Source: Streptococcus suis (GTDB lineage Bacteria > Bacillota > Bacilli > Lactobacillales > Streptococcaceae). From it: a DNA stretch of 64,000 bases. The notes under the pieces were generated by a model. That model saw nothing but the letters and a program-made list of their open reading frames with translations. It ran no database searches and was not told the origin of the DNA. The stretch is taken from assembly GCA_024583055.1 (NCBI GenBank), contig CP102145.1, positions 1,302,001 through 1,366,000 of the forward strand, read 5' to 3'. This document shows, piece by piece, positions 58,605-64,000 of the stretch. Every line of letters starts with the position of its first letter. Position 1 is the first letter of the stretch. The position numbers were made by a program, and so were the translations under genes.

Positions 58605-60575
58605 TTACAACTCATTAACCAATTTCACGACGTTTTCAACGGTGAAGCCGTAGTTGTCGATAACGGTTTGAGCTGGAGCGGATGCACCAAACGTATCGAT
58701 ACCAAGCACCTTACCGTCAAGGCCGACATACTTGTACCAGCCCTGAGTAGCACCCATTTCGATAGCCAAACGACGGCGAATAGCGTTTGGAAGGATTTCT
58801 TCCTTGTAAGCTGCGTCTTGAGCATCGAAGAGCTCTGTCGAAGGTACTGACACGACACGGACTTTTGTACCAGCTGCCGCCAATTCCTTGGCTGCCTTGA
58901 CTGCCAAGTTAACTTCAGAACCTGATGCAATCAAAATAGTGTCAAAGCCTTCTGTATCGTAGACAACATAGGCACCTTTGGCAACCTTATCAAAGTCTGT
59001 TCCTTCTTCCACTGTCAAGTTTTGACGAGTGAGGACAAGGGCTGATGGTGTAGACTTGCTTGTCAATGACAAGTACCAAGCAGCTTGTGTTTCACGCGCA
59101 TCTGCTGGACGGAAAACGTTGAGGTTTGGCATTGCACGAAGACCAGCCAAATGCTCGATTGGTTCGTGGGTTGGTCCATCTTCACCAACTGCGACTGAGT
59201 CGTGGGTAAAGACGTAGGTCACTGGCAATCCTTGCAGAGCTGACAAGCGTACCGCCGCCTTGACGTAGTCTGAGAATACAAAGAATGTACCACCAAAGAC
59301 ACGAAGTCCACCATGAGCTGCCATACCGTTCAAGATCGTACCCATCGCAAATTCACGCACACCAAATTGGATGTTGCGATTGAGCGGATTTGCAGCATCT
59401 TGCAAGCCTTCGCCCTTGATAACGGTCATGTTTGAGTGAGCCAAGTCGGCTGAACCACCAAAGAAGTTTGGCAAAACAGCTGCTGCTGCGTTGATAGCGT
59501 CTTGTGATGAGTTACGAGTGGCTTGTGAAAATCCATTTTCATAAACTGGGAAGTCTTCTGGCTTGAGCTCTGCCAATTCACGGCCTTCCAAGATAGCTGT
59601 CACTTCATCTGCCAATTCTGGATAAGCAGCCTTGTAGTCTTCAACCAATTTAACCCAAGCGTCGTAAGCTGCTGCACCACGATCAGCCACATTTTCTTTG
59701 AAGTCAGCGTAGACTTCTTCTGGAATCTCAAATGGAGCATAGTTCCAATCCAAGGCCTTGCGAGTTGCTTCTGCTTCATCTGGTCCAAGTGGAGCACCAT
59801 GAGCCGCATTGCTACCAGCCTTGTTTGGTGAACCATAACCAATCACTGTCTTGATTTCAATCAAAGATGGCTTGCCTGCTGTTTTTGCTTTTTCAATGGC
59901 CGCAAAGATCGCATCTACATCGGTACCATCGGTCACAAGGTCTGTATGCCAACCGTAGGCATCGTAGCGAGCACGGACATTTTCCGTAAAGGCATCCTTG
60001 GTCTCTCCGTCCAAGTTAATATCGTTTGAATCGTAAAGAACGATGAGTTTTTCAAGCTTCTGAAGACCTGCGTATGACGCTGCCTCAGCTGAAACACCTT
60101 CCATGAGGTCGCCGTCTCCACAGATAACATAGGTATAGTGGTCAAAAATTGGGAAACCGTCGCGGTTGTACTTAGCCGCCAAGTAACGCTCTGCCTGCGC
60201 AAAACCTGTTGCAGTTGAAATACCTTGTCCAAGCGGACCAGTTGTCGCATCGACACCTGTTGTATGACCAAATTCTGGGTGACCAGGTGTTTTTGACCCC
60301 CATTGACGGAAACTCTTGATTTCATCTATTGTGACATCTTCAAATCCTGACAAATGAAGGAGGCCATAAAGAAGCATGGAGCCATGGCCAGCTGATAAGA
60401 TGAAACGGTCACGGTTAATCCAGTTTGGTTGCGCTGGATTGACACGAAGTTCCTTAGTAAAGAGGCTGTAAGCCATTGGGGCTGCACCCATAACGATGCC
60501 AGGGTGACCTGATTTCGATTTCTCAATGGCATCAATACCAAGGAAACGAATCGCATTGACTGAAAGATTTGACAT
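58605..60575 (-). CDS. tkt: Transketolase
   Basis: A 656-residue thiamine-diphosphate enzyme of the pentose-phosphate pathway. ThDP-binding signs are [13 protein letters not shown] near 22, [20 protein letters not shown] near 150, and the pyrimidine-domain region [18 protein letters not shown] near 453. The C-terminal domain starts near 530. At 656 residues it is of family length. No transaldolase partner is nearby. Confidence 0.96.
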   Translation of the reverse strand: MSNLSVNAIRFLGIDAIEKSKSGHPGIVMGAAPMAYSLFTKELRVNPAQPNWINRDRFILSAGHGSMLLYGLLHLSGFEDVTIDEIKSFRQWGSKTPGHPEFGHTTGVDATTGPLGQGISTATGFAQAERYLAAKYNRDGFPIFDHYTYVICGDGDLMEGVSAEAASYAGLQKLEKLIVLYDSNDINLDGETKDAFTENVRARYDAYGWHTDLVTDGTDVDAIFAAIEKAKTAGKPSLIEIKTVIGYGSPNKAGSNAAHGAPLGPDEAEATRKALDWNYAPFEIPEEVYADFKENVADRGAAAYDAWVKLVEDYKAAYPELADEVTAILEGRELAELKPEDFPVYENGFSQATRNSSQDAINAAAAVLPNFFGGSADLAHSNMTVIKGEGLQDAANPLNRNIQFGVREFAMGTILNGMAAHGGLRVFGGTFFVFSDYVKAAVRLSALQGLPVTYVFTHDSVAVGEDGPTHEPIEHLAGLRAMPNLNVFRPADARETQAAWYLSLTSKSTPSALVLTRQNLTVEEGTDFDKVAKGAYVVYDTEGFDTILIASGSEVNLAVKAAKELAAAGTKVRVVSVPSTELFDAQDAAYKEEILPNAIRRRLAIEMGATQGWYKYVGLDGKVLGIDTFGASAPAQTVIDNYGFTVENVVKLVNEL

Positions 60576-60605
60576 GTTTTTCTCCTTTTATAAAGTCATG
60601 TTTTC

Positions 60606-60628
60606 ATTATACCATAAAGCGTTTTCTA
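60606..60628 (-). promoter_or_regulatory. tkt promoter with cre-like site
   Basis: Extended -10 TGG-TATAAT (TATAAT at 60606-60611, minus strand). TAGAAAACGCTTTAT (60614-60628) is close to a CcpA site and overlaps the -10/-35 spacer. The rest of the 310-base gap 60576-60885 holds only this and the pullulanase terminator. Confidence 0.5.
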
Positions 60629-60752
60629 TGTCTGTCACAATATTCTTGTTTCTATATAACATAACGAAATTTTTTGAGAGGAGGGGAATCAATAAATGTA
60701 TGAAAGAAATTACAATTTTTGAGATCTAAAATCCAAGTAAATTCTTCATTAA

Positions 60753-60802
60753 AAAACGCATAAAATCAGTATGTCACTTGAACCGTTGATTCTATGCGTT
60801 TT
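60753..60802 (-). terminator. Terminator of the pullulanase gene
   Basis: On the minus strand AAAACGCATAGAATCA and TGATTTTATGCGTTTTTT form a 15-bp stem with a bulge and a T-run. Confidence 0.85.
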
Positions 60803-60885
60803 ATAATGTGGTCTATCTCAATAATTTTGCTACATTTTTAGTTTTTACCAAAAACTGTAAAAACTATTGTTACGACCGAAGAATA

Positions 60886-63800
60886 CTATTCTTCTAATTT
60901 TTTGTTTCTTCCTTGTGCAGCAACTGTCAAACCAAGTCCAGCAAGTCCGAGGCCTAGAAGTGCCAAATCACTTTGTCGGTCACCTGTAGCTGGTAGGCTT
61001 TCTTTGTTTGATGCACTTGTGGTTTGTTCAGACGCTTGAGCTGTTGGAGTAGAAAGACTTGGTTTTTCTACCACATCCTTAGCCTCCATACTACCCTCAA
61101 CAACAATCCGCTCCTCACCATCTACTACTGTTTCAGATAACAAGTTAGTAGCAATCACCTTGCCGTCAACCAAGACATCTTGATAAACCAAGACTCTCTT
61201 ACCTGCCTTACCTTCTTGAAGCACATAAGATTGACCTTTTGCGAGAGTTGCATCATAGCGAACTTCCTCTGCAATCGGAAGGACAGATTCTTCTGTACGT
61301 TCTTTCGTAGTAAAGTCTAGGGTTGGTTTTTCTTCAGCAGTAGGTGCTGTATCTGGAACTTCTGTAATGATATAAGGCAAACGAATCACTGTTGCTGTCA
61401 AAGGTGCAAGAACAACTGCGCTATCAGTCAATTCAACACCCACTAAATCAGACAATGCTTCTACACCTGCACGTTCACCGTCAACCAGTACTTGACCCTG
61501 CAGTAAGTCTTTGTAACTATCTGAAAGAACAAAACTACGCTCCTTGCTGTCTGCGTTAACAAAGACAGCATAGCGGTCCCCATTGCTTGCAATGGTTTGA
61601 TAGGCAATAACCACATCATTTTTGGCAATGCCATTTTGACCTGGAATTGAAATCAAGCTAACCTTCTGTTCAACTTCTTCTTTTGTTCCCAAACGGAAGG
61701 CATCTGTAGATTTGCGCAAGGCAATCAATCCTTTTGTAAAGGCCTGAGTACGGGTATTCTCTGGATAGAGCGCCTCATCTGTCGCTTTGGTCCAGTCAAA
61801 CTTGTTGACTGCATCAGATGAATCGTAAGAGTCATGAATGTAGTATGGATAGTCAAATGGCGTTCCATCTGCATTGGTCAACAAATGCGCCTTGTTTGGT
61901 ACCTTGTCCTCTGTAACTGGGTTCTTGTAATCAGGATGGCGGAACTGTTTGGTCCGTCCATACTCCTGACCAGAATGGATAAACGGTGTCCCTTGAGCAG
62001 TCAAGACTAGCAAGTTACCCAAACGTTGACGTTGGTGAATTTCAGTATAGTTTTCAGCAACTGACGGATCCTTCTTGATGGACTGAGCAATGATATCAAA
62101 TAGGGTCAAGTTATCATGCGCAGCAATATATTGGATCACATCACCTGGATCGTCTGCCAAGAAGTTGCCTGGTTGTGCCTTGATGTTATTGAAGACAGAT
62201 TCTACACTCTTAGCACCGCCTGTGATAAAGGCTGGCTGACCTTCGTTTGGATAACCAGATTTAAGTGTATTGCGAATTTCATCTGAGAATACCGCAACCG
62301 TATCTGTTGAACTCATCCAGTCTTGGTCCGCTGGCTGAACAGGCTGATTGGCGTCGCCTGTAAAGGTTCTCCAACCTTCACCAAGCATAATGATGTTTGG
62401 ATTGAGTTTTTGTGCCTCGGTAAAGGCCAGCTCAATCGCTTCGGCATCATGGTCACCCATCATATCAAAGCGGAAACCATCTACCTTAAACTCGTCCACA
62501 AGATACTTGATAGAATCAACGAGGACACGGCGACTCATGTAGTGAGTAGTTCCGAGACGACCACCACCAAAGCTTGATTTAGCCGTACCATCTGCCTCCA
62601 TGAAGTGGTAATAGTTTGGCTCTAAATCTTCAAACAAGAAAGTCTTAGAAGTATGGTTATACACCACATCCAAAATCACACCCATGCCTTGTTTGTGAAT
62701 TTCATTGACCAGGTTTTTGAACTCTTCGATGCGTTTCATTGGATCCGTCGGATCTGTAGAATACATACCTGTAAAGGCAAAGTAGCTCTGTGGATCATAA
62801 CCCCAGTTGTAGTTACTGTTGCTTGACGCGTACTCACTCATCCGCTCTGCATTTTTCAATTCATTGACAAAATAGTAACTCATAACTGGGAGCAGTTGAA
62901 TATGGGTCACACCCAGTTCTTTTAGGTAGCTGAGAAGTTCTGCAAAGGCCGCAAAAGTACCAAACTGAGCAGTCAATTCATCAGAAATAGCAGGATCGGA
63001 TGTAAAGTCACGGACATGAGCCTCATAGATAATGGCATCTTCACGCTGATTGAAGTTAGGAATTGTGGCATAGTTCAAATCACTTGGACCAACTTCTGCT
63101 GGATCCACAATCGCAGCTTTTGCAATCCGATAAGATGGATCTGTATCTGCTAAATCACTATTCCACTCCGCTAAAGACTTAGCATATGGATCTAAAACAA
63201 GAACAGATTGATCCCCACGAGTGATTTCATAATGGTAATAGTAACCACGATAATCTGTGATACCAAGACCTGATTGACCATTCAATTCAAGATCCCATTG
63301 TCCTTTATCGCCCTTGGTCATAGCTAATGTACCGACCACCTTAGACTGGTCATCCTTATCATAAAGAACAACTGCTACACTGTCTGCACTTGGAGACCAG
63401 AGAGTCATATCAACGACACTACCAGCCTGACTCACACGCGCACCAAGTTCTCCATCATAAGCATAGAGCTCATCCTTCAATTGCCAGCTCATAGTTGTTG
63501 TGAAGCTATCATTGCCATATTTGAGGGTATAGCCCGCATTTTCTTGGTTGAAATCCCCAAGGACTCGTACCTTGTTGCTAGTAGCATCCAAGACAAGATC
63601 CGTCACATTCACTGTCTGGCCATTTTTATCTGTTACAGACAATTTTTCTAAAATACTTTCCTTATCAGCACCTTCAAGCGTTGTAAATGCTGCTTCTAGA
63701 GCTGTTAGGCTAACATGGGAAACGCCTGTTACACGGACATTATTGACAAAATAAGGGTTGGTGTAAATAGTCGCATCATCATCTTTGAGGAAGATTTGTG

Positions 63801-64000
63801 TCTGATTTTTCAAATCTTTAAAGCTATAATCTTTCTGTTGAATCTTCACATCATCTCCTGACTTGCTTTCATCCAATAGTAAGAAGCCAATGGAACTTGG
63901 TAAATCTGTCAATTTGACATCGATATAGGCACCATACTTGCCTTGGTTTTCAAAATCAATACCATTTGGCCAGTCACCCAAGGTAACGTCAGTCACATCA
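60886..64000 (-). CDS. apuA: Cell-wall-anchored pullulanase, C-terminal part (5' end outside the window)
   Basis: The visible 1036 residues run off the right edge. They begin with the end of a starch-binding (CBM41-type) module, followed by an N-terminal pullulanase domain, a CBM48 module (about 185-290) and a GH13 catalytic domain. The type I pullulanase signature YNWGYDPQSYF lies near 400, the nucleophile in DGFRFDMMGDHD near 515, the acid in MLGEGW, and the AAHDNLTLFD motif. After the beta domain comes a G5 domain (about 895-960) and a sorting signal with LPATG near 1010, a hydrophobic stretch and KKLEE. It debranches alpha-1,6-glucans at the cell surface. S. suis ApuA is a bifunctional amylopullulanase; the amylase half would lie outside the window, so the symbol is provisional. 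Confidence 0.88.
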   Translation of the reverse strand, partial: DVTDVTLGDWPNGIDFENQGKYGAYIDVKLTDLPSSIGFLLLDESKSGDDVKIQQKDYSFKDLKNQTQIFLKDDDATIYTNPYFVNNVRVTGVSHVSLTALEAAFTTLEGADKESILEKLSVTDKNGQTVNVTDLVLDATSNKVRVLGDFNQENAGYTLKYGNDSFTTTMSWQLKDELYAYDGELGARVSQAGSVVDMTLWSPSADSVAVVLYDKDDQSKVVGTLAMTKGDKGQWDLELNGQSGLGITDYRGYYYHYEITRGDQSVLVLDPYAKSLAEWNSDLADTDPSYRIAKAAIVDPAEVGPSDLNYATIPNFNQREDAIIYEAHVRDFTSDPAISDELTAQFGTFAAFAELLSYLKELGVTHIQLLPVMSYYFVNELKNAERMSEYASSNSNYNWGYDPQSYFAFTGMYSTDPTDPMKRIEEFKNLVNEIHKQGMGVILDVVYNHTSKTFLFEDLEPNYYHFMEADGTAKSSFGGGRLGTTHYMSRRVLVDSIKYLVDEFKVDGFRFDMMGDHDAEAIELAFTEAQKLNPNIIMLGEGWRTFTGDANQPVQPADQDWMSSTDTVAVFSDEIRNTLKSGYPNEGQPAFITGGAKSVESVFNNIKAQPGNFLADDPGDVIQYIAAHDNLTLFDIIAQSIKKDPSVAENYTEIHQRQRLGNLLVLTAQGTPFIHSGQEYGRTKQFRHPDYKNPVTEDKVPNKAHLLTNADGTPFDYPYYIHDSYDSSDAVNKFDWTKATDEALYPENTRTQAFTKGLIALRKSTDAFRLGTKEEVEQKVSLISIPGQNGIAKNDVVIAYQTIASNGDRYAVFVNADSKERSFVLSDSYKDLLQGQVLVDGERAGVEALSDLVGVELTDSAVVLAPLTATVIRLPYIITEVPDTAPTAEEKPTLDFTTKERTEESVLPIAEEVRYDATLAKGQSYVLQEGKAGKRVLVYQDVLVDGKVIATNLLSETVVDGEERIVVEGSMEAKDVVEKPSLSTPTAQASEQTTSASNKESLPATGDRQSDLALLGLGLAGLGLTVAAQGRNKKLEE

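Overview
The window reads as a low-GC streptococcal chromosome, most likely Streptococcus suis or a close relative. The evidence is the combination of an adcRCBA zinc operon, a RocS-like segregation protein, tagatose-pathway lac genes, a cell-wall-anchored pullulanase with an LPxTG motif, and housekeeping genes (rpoB, rpoC, gltX, hisS, tyrS, pgi, tkt) with streptococcal features. The species name is inference. No rRNA, tRNA or CRISPR array was seen.

Layout. 1-6.7 kb (mostly minus strand): end of an amino acid permease, gltX, an MFS exporter, a LytTR/LiaF-like pair, an AIM24-family protein, carbonic anhydrase and rocS. 6.8-11.2 kb (plus): a BaiN-type flavoprotein, a GNAT acetyltransferase and an ABC exporter pair. 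11.3-20.6 kb (minus): a phosphoesterase, a DUF4352 surface protein behind a TA-repeat promoter, pgi, a P-loop membrane protein, a formate/nitrite channel, FMN reductases, DUF2871, hisS and DUF4230. A deletion scar near 17.75 kb joins two genes that have both lost their 5' ends. 20.8-23.4 kb: a glucose/beta-glucoside-type PTS gene with no normal start codon, and a MetE-like methyltransferase. 23.6-25.6 kb: rpmF and rpmG, followed by a cadDX cadmium cassette bracketed by a duplicated rpmG 3' end, apparently the relic of an integrative element. 25.6-36 kb: a phosphoesterase and the complete lac region (lacR, lacABCD, lacTFEGX). 36.3-37.6 kb: a pezAT toxin-antitoxin pair. 37.6-41.8 kb: an alcohol dehydrogenase, a CHAP protein, a hydrolase and a GDPD protein. 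41.9-54 kb: rpoC, rpoB, pbp1b, tyrS, a HIT protein and copZ/copY. 54.5-64 kb: adcA, adcB, adcC, adcR, tkt and a pullulanase cut by the window edge.

How the genes work together. Galactose-6-phosphate made by LacEF and LacG is channelled through LacAB, LacC and LacD. Sequence-level control points are a LacR-type promoter with a cre-like site before lacA, a second promoter with a cre-like site before lacT, and a LacT-type leader terminator. Metal homeostasis is represented three times, each with a visible operator: AdcR box, cop box and CadC/ArsR-type dyad.

The most interesting non-genic signals are (1) a consensus promoter whose 17-bp spacer is mostly a TA repeat, predicting phase variation of a surface protein; (2) a family of about 160-bp inverted-repeat elements, three of which sit exactly on the stop codon of a gene and before its terminator; and (3) the rpmG-targeted integrative-element relic with a likely integrase remnant.
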